DNA from: DASUBV01 sp035763085
GTDB lineage: Bacteria > Actinomycetota > Actinomycetes > Streptosporangiales > Streptosporangiaceae
Reading direction: 5' to 3'
Assembly: GCA_035763085.1 (NCBI GenBank)
Contig: DASUBV010000395.1
Span: forward strand, 1 to 25,031
Length of the DNA stretch: 25,031 nt
In this document: positions 16,036 to 22,991 of the stretch, in pieces
Layout: each line of letters starts with the position of its first letter
Numbering within the stretch: the stretch's first letter is position 1
Notes under the pieces: generated by a model
Told to the model about the DNA's origin: nothing
Seen by the model: the letters and a program-made list of their open reading frames with translations, nothing else
Databases searched by the model: none
Program-made: the position numbers and the translations under genes

Positions 16036-17372
16036 CGGTCGGCTCCTTTGGCACCGCGCGAAGCGAACCACCGGCGCAGCCGAGGAAGGCCCACGACCCC
16101 GATGATCGGCCAGCCGGACGAAGCAGACAGATCTTCGAGCGCCGCGATGCGCGACACCCGCGCCACCGGACCGGACAGGACTACTATCCCGGCCCGCGAG
16201 GACTGGTCTGAGCATTTGCCCGGGGCGAGCGGGAAGACACGTACGGCCGTGTTCTCAGCGAGCAGCGAGCGGCGTTCCTGAACCAGGATGCCTGCGCCGG
16301 GATCGGCGGCTGCCACCGCAGGGCCGCGGCTCCCGTTGCGGCTGGCGGCCATGCCGCCCCCGGGGTTCGCGGTACTGTCCGCGGCCGCCCCCGCCATCGA
16401 TCGCTCCAGTCGGCCGGCCAGATCGCCGAGCTGGCGGACTCCGTCAGTGTCGACCAGCGCGACGGCGGGAACGCCCGCGTGCCGGGCGGCCAGCTGTATC
16501 CGTAGCGCCACGCTATCCAGGCCCTGTGTCTGCTCCCCGGACACCTCATCGCTGGCCAGCGCGCCGAGCGCGGGAACATTGAGTCGCCGACTCACCCGTC
16601 GCGCTCCGGGCACAGTCGGCCGCGCCACCTCAGCGATCGAGGCGAGCAGGATCGCGGCCACGAGGCCAAGCAGGCCCGCGAGCCCCAGCTTCTGCGGCAG
16701 CGCCCTGGACTCTGGCTGGGCCGGCAGGACGGGTTCGTCGAGAACCGTGGCCAGGCCCTGGGTACTTGCCTGGATCAGCAGCCGGCCCCGGTCGCCCGTG
16801 AAGTTCGCGATCACCTGGTCGAGGCCGGCCAGCCTGGCCTGCAGCTGCTGGTTCTTCGGGCTGGCTGAGACCTGCTCCTCCAGTGCGGCGCGGCTCTGCG
16901 ACAGCCGGACGACCTCCTGGTCGATGGCTTTCAGCGCCGCGGACAGGCCGCCCCGCCCGACGCTGTTCAGCGAGTGGGTGACCTCGGCGGCCAGGCTCGC
17001 GGCCACGTTCCTGGCAACCTGGGGGCTGCGGTCTGTCACCGTCAGGTCCACCACCTGAGAGCTGCCGAGCCCGGACGCGGTGATGTCCCTCGCGACGAAT
17101 TCGGTCAGGTTCCGCCTGGCCCCGGCCGCCTTCAGCGCCTGGGCGGCCGCGGACCGGCCCGTCGCGATGCCCTGGACCTGGCTGACAATGGCGTCGGCCA
17201 TGGCGCTGCTGGCCGGGACCTGGCTCGAGGTGATAAGACGCGCGTCCGCCGCGTATACCCCAGGCTGCCGCGCGACGACCAGCCCGACGGTCACCACCGG
17301 TGCTACGACAGAGAACAACAGCAGCACCCAGTACTGCCGCACCAGACGCGCGGCAACCTCGTCTATCTCCAC
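16032..17372 (-). CDS. Wzz/chain-length-determinant protein with degenerate kinase-like tail
   Basis: 446 aa from the GTG at 17372, preceded by a G-run (GGGGGGG) 3-4 nt upstream; longer starts add an unrelated basic tail. It is the first gene of the operon. Domain order: TM1 (~14-35, 'YWVLLLFSVVAPVVTVGLVV'), an extracytoplasmic Wzz-type domain with a likely coiled coil (~145-195), TM2 (~229-248, 'LGLAGLLGLVAAILLASIAE'), then a 195-residue cytoplasmic tail. The tail follows the layout of a BY-kinase ('SVALRIQLA', 'VPAVALVDTD', 'AGIVVLSGP', 'WPIIGVVGL'), but the Walker A position reads 'DTDGVRQLG' and there is no Walker B or Tyr cluster. It should regulate chain length or export without kinase activity; that is inferred from the missing motifs. 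Confidence 0.85.
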   Translation of the reverse strand: MEIDEVAARLVRQYWVLLLFSVVAPVVTVGLVVARQPGVYAADARLITSSQVPASSAMADAIVSQVQGIATGRSAAAQALKAAGARRNLTEFVARDITASGLGSSQVVDLTVTDRSPQVARNVAASLAAEVTHSLNSVGRGGLSAALKAIDQEVVRLSQSRAALEEQVSASPKNQQLQARLAGLDQVIANFTGDRGRLLIQASTQGLATVLDEPVLPAQPESRALPQKLGLAGLLGLVAAILLASIAEVARPTVPGARRVSRRLNVPALGALASDEVSGEQTQGLDSVALRIQLAARHAGVPAVALVDTDGVRQLGDLAGRLERSMAGAAADSTANPGGGMAASRNGSRGPAVAAADPGAGILVQERRSLLAENTAVRVFPLAPGKCSDQSSRAGIVVLSGPVARVSRIAALEDLSASSGWPIIGVVGLPRLRRWFASRGAKGADR

Positions 17373-17469
17373 TAGCCCCCCCGATTGCCCGGCACGCCAC
17401 CGGCCGCCGGGTGAGGAAATAGTAGGAGCGGCACCGCCGGGCGCGGATCGCCTAATGGCATGAGTTCGC
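17373..17469 (-). promoter_or_regulatory. Probable leader/promoter region of the polysaccharide operon
   Basis: This is the only stretch upstream of the first operon gene that is not coding. It includes a locally AT-rich patch at ~17450-17472 and, on the minus strand, TACTAT near 17420, which resembles a -10 box. No convincing -35 box at proper spacing was found. The promoter is assigned by position only. Confidence 0.25.
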
Positions 17470-17853
17470 CTAGTTAAAATGCGTGACGCGCGTGCGGCCA
17501 CAGCCGTGCGGCCCGCCAGTTTCAGGGCAGAACGGCTCCGGCAAGAACGGGCCAGGAAGTCTCGGCAGCGTCGAGCCCGTCATCCGCCGCGTGTTCCGGC
17601 ACACCAGCAGCACCGCCAGCGAACCCACCACAGCGACCGAGAACCGCCACCCGAACGAAGTCAGCCCGAACAGCCACCCGCCGACCGCGATCATCGCCTT
17701 GCCCAGCGGCGGATACGCGACCAGCTTCCCGTGCGTCCCGGCCAGGACATGAACCGGGACACCGTGATTGACCTGCCACAGCGCGGTCCTGGACTTGCTG
17801 ATCTCCACGCCGTGCTTCAGGATCGACCAGCCGTGCAGGAAAGGGAGACGCAT
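17470..17853 (-). pseudogene. Fragment of a protein O-mannosyltransferase (PMT, GT39-like)
   Basis: The 127-codon frame carries a recognisable internal piece of an actinobacterial dolichyl-phosphate-mannose-protein mannosyltransferase: 'HGWSILKHGVEI', 'THGKLVAYPPLGKAMIAVGG', 'WLFGLTSFGWRFSVAVVGSL' and 'RNTRRMTGSTL'. Full proteins have about 500 residues and many more membrane spans. The part before 'HGWSIL' (the acidic loop that carries the catalytic Asp) is missing, and after 'STL' the sequence stops resembling the family and becomes Pro-rich. It is therefore truncated at both ends and non-functional. It lies immediately upstream of the operon leader and abuts the next fragment at 17853. The assignment to PMT rests on pattern memory. 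Confidence 0.6.
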
Positions 17854-18003
17854 TGACGGGCGAGCTTGCCGGAGTGGGCCGCTATCAGCGGCATGGCCAG
17901 GGCTGGCCCGTGGTCATCTTGAGTAATCCCCGGGCTGACTCTGGCTGGTGGGCACAGCCTTTCATATCCGCCCTGGCCGGCGCCGGTCATGAAGCCATCA
18001 CCT
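17853..18003 (+). pseudogene. N-terminal fragment of an alpha/beta hydrolase-like gene
   Basis: From a TTG at 17853 the frame reads 'MTGELAGVGRYQRHGQGWP', 'VVILSNPRADSGWWAQPFIS' and 'ALAGAGHEAITFV'. This resembles the first ~50 residues of alpha/beta hydrolases (strand, oxyanion loop, first helix). At ~18003 the similarity ends and another gene fragment begins in a different frame. The nucleophile elbow and catalytic triad are absent. It starts at the very base where the opposite-strand PMT fragment starts, so the two remnants were joined by a rearrangement. Confidence 0.45.
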
Positions 18004-18262
18004 TCGTGCTCACCTGTCCTCCTATGTCCTCAAAGCCCTGGACGGCGTCCCGGTCAAAGAAGCCTGCGACGTCGTGGAGAATTACCTCGCGCGGCAGACT
18101 GCCGACGCCCGTTTCTGGCCGACCGACGACGCACTCCGCGAGCACCTCCCAGGCATCCGGCTCTACGGAAATGTCAAGCAGTCAGGGCTGCGGGTCATCC
18201 TGTCCGAACTGGAGCTGCACAGCCGCAGCGTCCGGCACGAGCGCGTGGCTCTGCCGGCTTAG
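18002..18262 (+). pseudogene. DUF262/DUF1524 (GmrSD-type) gene, left fragment
   Basis: The frame (codon starts at 18002) reads 'LRAHLSSYVLKALDGVPVKE', 'DVVENYLARQTADARFWPTD' and 'LYGNVKQSGLRVILSELELH', ending 'RHERVALPA' at a TAG (18260-18262). This is the linker that precedes the HNH part of DUF262/DUF1524 proteins, the family of type IV (modified-DNA) restriction enzymes such as GmrSD. The N-terminal DUF262 (ParB-like nucleotide-binding) domain is missing, because the preceding DNA belongs to a hydrolase fragment. The continuation lies 3.9 kb away at 22190. It is non-functional. Confidence 0.65.
18259..18262. repeat. Target-site duplication TTAG (left copy)
   Basis: TTAG abuts the left inverted repeat here and is repeated at 22186-22189 directly after the right inverted repeat. 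A 4-bp duplication of the form YTAR is what I recall for the IS701 family. It also carries the TAG that ends the left GmrSD fragment. Confidence 0.65.
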
Positions 18263-18286
18263 TGCTCCAACCGGACTTCGTGACCT
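18263..18286 (+). repeat. Left terminal inverted repeat of the IS701-family element
   Basis: This repeat pairs with 22162-22185 in inverse orientation, with 3 mismatches in 24 positions, all within the outermost 7 bases. The inner 16 bases (18271-18286) are perfect. Similarity stops directly inward of 18286. Confidence 0.85.
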
Positions 18287-18338
18287 GCGATGAAGTGGGC
18301 CTGGACGGGGAACGGCCACCGCTTGATGATCATGGTTT

Positions 18339-19325
18339 GTGACGACACATGAGAATCTGGCGGTGGCCGCTGGGCTCAGCGTAGACCCGGGCCGGTGGAT
18401 GGAACAGCTTGATGAGCTGATGGGGCGGATCGCGGGACGGTTCGCCCGGGTGGAGCCGCGGCGGCGGGTGCGGGCCTTCGTGGTGGGGCTGCTGTCCGGG
18501 TTGCGGCGCAAGAACTGCTGGACGCTGGCTGAGCAGGCCGGGGATGCCACGCCGGACGGGATGCAGCACCTGTTAGCCGCGGCCCGGTGGGACGCCGATG
18601 CGGTCCGCGACGACGTGCGTGCCTACGTCGTGGAGCACCTGGGCCGCCCGGATGCGGTCCTGGTCGTGGACGAGACTGGCGAAGTCAAGAAGGGCAGGGC
18701 CAGTGCCGGCGTGCAGCGCCAGTACTCCGGCACCGCCGGGCGGGTGGAGAACTGCCAGGTCGCGGTGTTCTTGTCCTACGCCTCTGCGGCCGGGCACGCG
18801 CTGATCGACCGGGAGCTGTACCTGCCCCGGTCGTGGACCACCGACCCCGCCCGGTGCGCCGCAGCGGGCATCCCGGCCACGACGGTGTTCGCCACCAAGC
18901 CGAAGCTGGCCCGGACCATGATCGGCCGCGCGCTGGATGCGGGAGACCCGGCTGCCCGGATCACCGGCGATGAGGTGTATGGCGCCGACCCGGCCTTGCG
19001 CGCTGACCTGGAACGCCGCCAGAAAGGGTACGTGCTGGCGGTGGCCGCCAGCCACCGGGTGACCACCGCCGCCGGGCCCTGCCCGGTCCGCGTGATCGCC
19101 GCCCGGCAGCCCCGCCGCGCCTGGCAGCGCTGCTCCGCGGGCGCCGGCGCCCGCGGGCACCGCTACTACGACTGGGCCTGGCTGGCCATCGACCCCGGCC
19201 GGCCAGGCCACCGCCACCTGCTGATCCGCCGCAACTGCCGCACTGCCGAGCTGGCGTTCTACCGCTGCTACAGCCCCGGGCACGTCCCGCTGGCCATCCT
19301 GGTCAAGGTCGCCGGAATCCGCTGG
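18339..19325 (+). pseudogene. IS701-family transposase, N-terminal part (residues 1-329)
   Basis: Translation from the GTG at 18339 gives a DDE transposase of the IS701 family: 'WMEQLDELMGRIAGRFARVE', 'GLLSGLRRKNCWTLAEQAGD', first catalytic Asp in 'VLVVDETGEVKKG' (D111), 'QRQYSGTAGRVENCQVAV', second Asp in 'ITGDEVYG' (D211) and 'LVKVAGIRW' up to codon 329. The frame then runs on to a stop at ~19478, but that tail belongs to the inserted element and is not transposase. The catalytic Glu lies in the other half at 21832. The first gene half alone cannot transpose DNA. Confidence 0.85.
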
Positions 19326-19373
19326 ACCACGGAGGTCGGCCACCGCTGGCACCGGTCAAGGGCGGCTGCTTTC

Positions 19374-21554
19374 TCATGGCTGTGTTCCTTGTTTCTCGTC
19401 GGGTTCCTGTTCCTGTTCTGGCGGTGCCCAGCGGGCGCGGGTGTAGAAACCGGGCGGGCGTGCCCTGCGCTCGCGTAGCTGGCGCATCTGCTCGTCGTCG
19501 GCGGTGATGATCCAGTTCCTGGTTCCGGGGGCGTGCCGGGCGGTGATCCAGCCGCGGTAGATCCAGTTGTAGATGCTGGCGGTGGGCATGCCCAGCTCGG
19601 CGGACAGGCTGGGGACCGACCATTCGCCTGGTGCCAGGCTCGTGAGCACGGCGGGCCGGCCTTTCTGCTGGCCGCGGAGGCCGCGCTGGCTGATCAGGGT
19701 GCGGACCTGCTGGTCGCTGAACCGGCTGGTCCGCTTCGGCGGGCGGAATCCCTCGGCGTTGAGGACATCGGCGATCTGCCGGCTGCTGCGGCCCGCGGCG
19801 GCGAGCCCGGTGACGCGGGTGAGGAGCGCGGGGTAATAGGACAGCTGGTCCAGGCGGGCGACGGGGCGGACGGCTTGCCCGGCGGTCTGGTGGCCGCCGG
19901 CCCAGTTGATGGTGACGTCGACCAGTTCGCTGTCGCCCACGACGTTGACGGTGATGTCCTCGATCAGGATCCGCAGCAGCTCCTTGCGGTCGGCCTGGGT
20001 CGTTGACGGCGCGTGCCAGGCCTGTGGGAGATCAGCGGCCAGGGCCTGGATCGCCGCCCGCTCGGCCGGGGTGAGGGTTGTTGGCTGTTCCTCGGTGAAC
20101 CGCTGGTAGTCCGCTTCCAGCCGGCCCGCCTCGGCGAGCGCTTCCTCCCAGTCAGTCTCCAGCTGCCGGACGACGAGCCGGTTCTCTGGTTCGGCAAGCT
20201 GGTACTGGCGGCGGGCCCGGTCGGCGGCGTAGCGGGCGCGCTCGAGCCGCTGGCGCCACAGCTTGTCCAGCGCGGCCCGCTCGGCCTCGGCTTGAGCGGC
20301 GGCAGCCATGGAGACTTCCAGCGCGGCCGGCGCCACCGCCTCCAGGACCTGGCTGGTGACCCAGTCATCGAGCGCCCGGCCGGCGATGTGCTGGCACCTG
20401 CCGCCGGTCCCGTAGTTGACCTGGTAGAAGGCGCACGTGTAGCCGTGCGCGGACCGTGCGGCACCGGAGCCGTCGTGATATTGGACCGTCATGCGGTGGC
20501 CGCCGCAGCGGCCGCAGCGCAGCAGCCCGGACAGCAGCGCCGAGCCGTCTCTGGGCGCGCCGGGCGTGGCAGCGGTCTGCCGGTTGGCGGCCATCCGGGC
20601 GACGTTCGCTTCGTACTCCTCCGGCGTGATGTAGGCCGGCAGCCGGCCCGGCAGCAGCACCAGCCACTCGCCGGCCGGTTTGACCACCCGCCCGGTGCTG
20701 GGCCGGCCCGGCACCTTGCGACGGGGTTCGACCTGGCGGCGGCCGTAGGCGTAATAGCCCGCGTAGACCGGGTTGTGCAGCATGATCTGCAGCGTCTCCC
20801 GGGTCGGGCGCCGCCACTCGATCTCCCCTTTCAGCGGGCCGGAATGCGTCCGGACCGGCAGCTGAACCTCCTGGCCTACGAGGTAGCGGAGCACGCCGTT
20901 GAGGGTCCCGAGCCGCTGGAAGGCGCCGAAGACCAAGCGGACCACATGCTGCGCCTGCTCGTCCGGGTCGAGGACAACCTCGCCGGACGGGCGGCGCACG
21001 TACCCGATCGGCAGCGGGACCGCCAGCTCGCCGCGCTCGGCCTTGGCCAGCTTGCCCGACAGCATCCGCTGCCGGATCAAATACAGTTCTGCCTCGCTCA
21101 TCGTTCCCTTCAGGCCCAGCAGCAGCCGGTCGTTGTAGAACCCGGGATCGTAGACGCCGTCCGGGTCGGCGAGCAGCACGCCGGACAGCGAGCACAGCTC
21201 CAGCAGCTGATGCCAGTCCCGGCCGGTCCGCGCCAGCCGGGACATCTCGATGCCGAGCACAACGCCCGCACGTCCCATCGTGACCTCGGTGACGAGCCTG
21301 GCAAACCCCTTCCGGGAATCCGCCGTCGCGGCCGACACTCCCAGGTCGTCGTCGATCACCACGACCTGCGACCGGGCCCAGCCCAGCGCCACGGCCCGCT
21401 CCACGAGCGCGTACTGCAGCCGCGTCGACTCCGAATGCTCAAGCACCTGCTGCCTGCTCGACTGCCGGACATACACCACCGCGGCCCGGCCGAGATGCTC
21501 CGCGCGGATCTTCTGCTGCGGTTCTCCCCGCAGCCGGTACCTGGCCAGGCCCAT
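19374..21554 (-). CDS. Large serine recombinase
   Basis: 726 aa from the ATG at 21554; a GTG directly before it (21557) is equally possible, with GGGAGG 5-8 nt upstream. The resolvase domain (~24-165) has the nucleophile motif 'VYVRQSS' (S32), 'DDDLGVSA', 'GIEMSRLART' and 'RLLLGLKGTMSEAE'. A recombinase domain follows (~180-310, 'PLPIGYVRRPSG', 'LHNPVYAGYYAYGRR'). A zinc ribbon lies at ~345-390 (C347xxC350, then C374 and C387), followed by a long helical, probably coiled-coil, stretch (~405-510). The C-terminal extension has helix-turn-helix-like segments ('AAGRSSRQIADVLNAEG', 'PSLSAELGMPTASIYNWIYR'). It would integrate and excise its own element by Ser-linked strand exchange. The gene looks intact and has the same GC-rich codon use as its surroundings. 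Confidence 0.93.
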   Translation of the reverse strand: MGLARYRLRGEPQQKIRAEHLGRAAVVYVRQSSRQQVLEHSESTRLQYALVERAVALGWARSQVVVIDDDLGVSAATADSRKGFARLVTEVTMGRAGVVLGIEMSRLARTGRDWHQLLELCSLSGVLLADPDGVYDPGFYNDRLLLGLKGTMSEAELYLIRQRMLSGKLAKAERGELAVPLPIGYVRRPSGEVVLDPDEQAQHVVRLVFGAFQRLGTLNGVLRYLVGQEVQLPVRTHSGPLKGEIEWRRPTRETLQIMLHNPVYAGYYAYGRRQVEPRRKVPGRPSTGRVVKPAGEWLVLLPGRLPAYITPEEYEANVARMAANRQTAATPGAPRDGSALLSGLLRCGRCGGHRMTVQYHDGSGAARSAHGYTCAFYQVNYGTGGRCQHIAGRALDDWVTSQVLEAVAPAALEVSMAAAAQAEAERAALDKLWRQRLERARYAADRARRQYQLAEPENRLVVRQLETDWEEALAEAGRLEADYQRFTEEQPTTLTPAERAAIQALAADLPQAWHAPSTTQADRKELLRILIEDITVNVVGDSELVDVTINWAGGHQTAGQAVRPVARLDQLSYYPALLTRVTGLAAAGRSSRQIADVLNAEGFRPPKRTSRFSDQQVRTLISQRGLRGQQKGRPAVLTSLAPGEWSVPSLSAELGMPTASIYNWIYRGWITARHAPGTRNWIITADDEQMRQLRERRARPPGFYTRARWAPPEQEQEPDEKQGTQP

Positions 21555-21705
21555 CACGGCCGCCTCCCGCCACCCGGACTGCCGCCTTCGCTGCCAGCAT
21601 CGCCAGCAGCGACACCGCCGCAGCACGCCGCTCCGGCGGCAGGACCGTCCAGATCAGGGGATCGGGAGTCACCGTCCGCCCGGCGCCTGGCCGCATCTGG
21701 GTCAC
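21439..21705 (-). CDS. Small ORF upstream of the serine recombinase (doubtful)
   Basis: The 88-codon frame starts at a GTG (21705) or at an ATG (21696). The first half, 'DPLIWTVLPPERRAAAVSLL' then 'AMLAAKAAVRVAGGG', reads like a genuine short helical protein. Similar small ORFs with an 'LPPE.R...LL..LA' pattern precede recombinases of this type in other elements, as far as I recall. The second half overlaps the recombinase gene by 116 bp and looks like a shadow. It may be an accessory DNA-binding or control protein, or may not be translated. Confidence 0.4.
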   Translation of the reverse strand: MTQMRPGAGRTVTPDPLIWTVLPPERRAAAVSLLAMLAAKAAVRVAGGGRDGPGQVPAAGRTAAEDPRGASRPGRGGVCPAVEQAAGA

Positions 21706-21831
21706 CTGCTGCCGCCGACAGCAGCCGGCGAACCAGCGTCGCCGCCTGCAACAGTGCTCCCACGCTCAGTATCGCCCCGGAACCGGGCACCACGCTAGAA
21801 ACGATTTCCACTTTATGGGTATCAGCGGTGG

Positions 21832-22161
21832 CCGATTGAAGAGAACTTCCAGGCCGGCAAGGGCCTGACCGGCCTGGATGAGCATCAGGTCCGCCGCTGG
21901 GACTCCTGGTACCGGTGGACCACCCTGGCCATCCTCGCCCTGGCCTTCCTCACCATCGCCGCCGTCGCCGAGCACAGCCGCGGCCTGCCGCCAGGCGAGC
22001 AGATCCCGCTGACCCGCAACGAGATCGCCGCGCTGTTCGCCACGATAATCATCGAACCGGTGAAAGACGCCCGGCACCGGCTGCGATGGTCGGCCTGGCG
22101 ACGCCGCCGCCAGTACCAGGCCAGAGCCTGCCACTACCAGCGACAGGCCCGCCAGCTATGA
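21832..22161 (+). pseudogene. IS701-family transposase, C-terminal part
   Basis: The frame from CCG at 21832 has no start of its own and reads 'PIEENFQAGKGLTGLDEHQV', 'RRWDSWYRWTTLAILALAFL' and 'IPLTRNEIAALFATI', ending 'YQRQARQL' at the TGA 22159-22161. This is the canonical end of an IS701-family transposase, including the third catalytic residue (Glu of 'IEENFQ'). Joined to codon 329 of the left part it gives a 438-aa protein. The stop codon overlaps the start of the right inverted repeat region by spacing of only 0-1 bp, a compact IS end. Confidence 0.85.
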
Positions 22162-22185
22162 AGGTCACGAAGTCCGGTAGCAGTA
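22162..22185 (-). repeat. Right terminal inverted repeat of the IS701-family element
   Basis: Reverse complement of the left repeat, with 21 of 24 matches. It begins one base after the transposase stop codon. Confidence 0.85.
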
Positions 22186-22189
22186 TTAG
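22186..22189. repeat. Target-site duplication TTAG (right copy)
   Basis: This is a direct copy of 18259-18262. Removing 18263-22189 joins the two GmrSD fragments in the same reading frame, since 3927 bp is a multiple of three. Confidence 0.65.
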
Positions 22190-22354
22190 CTGGAAATCGA
22201 GCACGTCATGCCACGCGGGTGGCGCACCTACTGGGGAGGCGACATCCAGCACGACGCCGAACGCGCCGCTGAACGCGACATACTCGTGGACACGCTCGGC
22301 AATCTGACGCTCGTCACCAGCAAGGTGAACGGAGCCCTATCCAACCGCCCATGG
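22190..22354 (+). pseudogene. DUF262/DUF1524 (GmrSD-type) gene, right fragment with HNH motif
   Basis: The frame starting at 22190 reads 'LEIEHVMPRGWRTYWGGDIQ', 'HDAERAAERDILVDTLGNLT' and 'LVTSKVNGALSNRPW'. This is the HNH-nuclease core of DUF1524, with the His of 'IEHVMP' and the Asn-rich 'LGNLTLV...N...LSN' block. It continues directly from the left fragment ('ERVALPA') once the IS is removed. After 'NRPW' (22354) the family sequence stops and an IS30 transposase remnant takes over, so the last ~60 residues are lost. The gene was therefore broken at three places. Confidence 0.7.
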
Positions 22355-22991
22355 CGCGACGCCGGGCGCGAACCCGCGGGCGTGGCAAGAAGTTCGTCAG
22401 CGACGAGATCATGATCAGCCAGCGGCCCGCGGAAGCCGCGGACCGGGCCGTCCCGGGCACGGGGAACCAGACCTGATCGTCGGGCTGAACAGCTCGGCGA
22501 TCGGCACCCTGGCCGGGCGGACCACCCGGTTCACGATGCTGCTGCACCTGCCGCCCATGGACGGCCACGGCACCACCCCCAGGGCCAAGAACGGCCCCGC
22601 GCTGGCGGGTCACGGCGCCGAAGCGGTCCGCGACGCGATCGCCGCGACGATCACCACGCTGCCCGGGCAGCTGCGCCGGTCGCTGACCTGGGACCAGGGC
22701 GCGGAGATGGCAGGCCACGCCCAGCTGCGCACCGGCACCGGGCTGGAGATCTACTTCTGCGACCCTCATTCGCCCTGGCAGCGCGGCACCAACGAGAACA
22801 CCAACGGGCTGCTGCGCCAGTACTTCCCCAAGGGCACCGACCTGAGCCGCCACAGCCCCGGCGACCTGGCCGCCGTCGCCGCCGCTCTCAACGGCCGCCC
22901 GCGCAAGACACTCGGCTGGAGGACCCCCGCCGAGGCGCTGGATGAACTCCTGTACTCGACCCAGCAACCCGGTGTTGCGACGACCCCTTGA
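22351..22991 (+). pseudogene. IS30-family transposase fragment with a frameshift
   Basis: From about 22351 one frame reads 'KKFVSDEIMISQRPAEAADR' and hits a stop. From about 22455 the next frame continues 'PGHGEPDLIVGLNSSAIGTL', 'TWDQGAEMAGHAQLRTGTGL', 'PWQRGTNENTNGLLRQYFPK' and 'LGWRTPAEALDEL', ending at the TGA 22989-22991. These are the D, D and E segments of the IS30-family catalytic core. The N-terminal helix-turn-helix third is missing and a 1-nt deletion lies at ~22450-22464, where 'PGHWEGDLI' is expected. It is inactive. Its left edge cuts the DUF1524 fragment. Confidence 0.8.

Larger units (their letters stand above)
19326..21831 (-). mobile_element. Serine-recombinase-encoding mobile element inserted in the IS701 transposase
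   Basis: About 2.5 kb holding one large serine recombinase gene and a small upstream ORF, both on the minus strand. The borders are deduced from the broken transposase: TGG (19323-19325) on the left and TGG (21829-21831) on the right, preceded by CGC and CGG respectively. Deleting one TGG with the intervening DNA gives an open frame reading 'GIRWPIEENFQAGKGL', which is what the family should have. A second in-frame TGG at 19347-19349 would also restore the frame, with 8 extra residues, so the left border could be 19350. There are no long terminal repeats, as expected for integration by a serine recombinase. Confidence 0.72.
18263..22185 (+). mobile_element. IS701-family insertion sequence, itself interrupted by a serine-recombinase element
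   Basis: The outer element is bounded by 24-bp terminal inverted repeats (18263-18286 and 22162-22185; 21 of 24 match, with a perfect 16-bp core CCGGACTTCGTGACCT) and flanked by TTAG direct repeats. It carries both halves of one IS701-family transposase gene on the plus strand. Subtracting the inner element (about 2506 bp) leaves about 1417 bp, a normal size for the family. It interrupts a GmrSD-type gene remnant. Transposition from this copy is not expected, because the transposase is split. Confidence 0.8.

Noticed and set aside
18339..19478. Single intact 379-aa transposase
   Set aside because: The last ~50 residues do not belong to the family. They come from the inserted element, and the true C-terminus with the catalytic Glu is found at 21832-22161.
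20013..21839. 608-codon plus-strand frame opposite the serine recombinase
   Set aside because: It has low complexity and no domain pattern; the opposite strand carries a complete, motif-rich recombinase. Long antisense frames are common at this GC content.
18257..22191. GCT as a 3-bp target duplication of the outer IS
   Set aside because: GCT also occurs on both sides, but using it would place the two gene halves out of frame and shift the inverted-repeat ends. TTAG gives flush 24-bp repeats and matches the expected 4-bp duplication.
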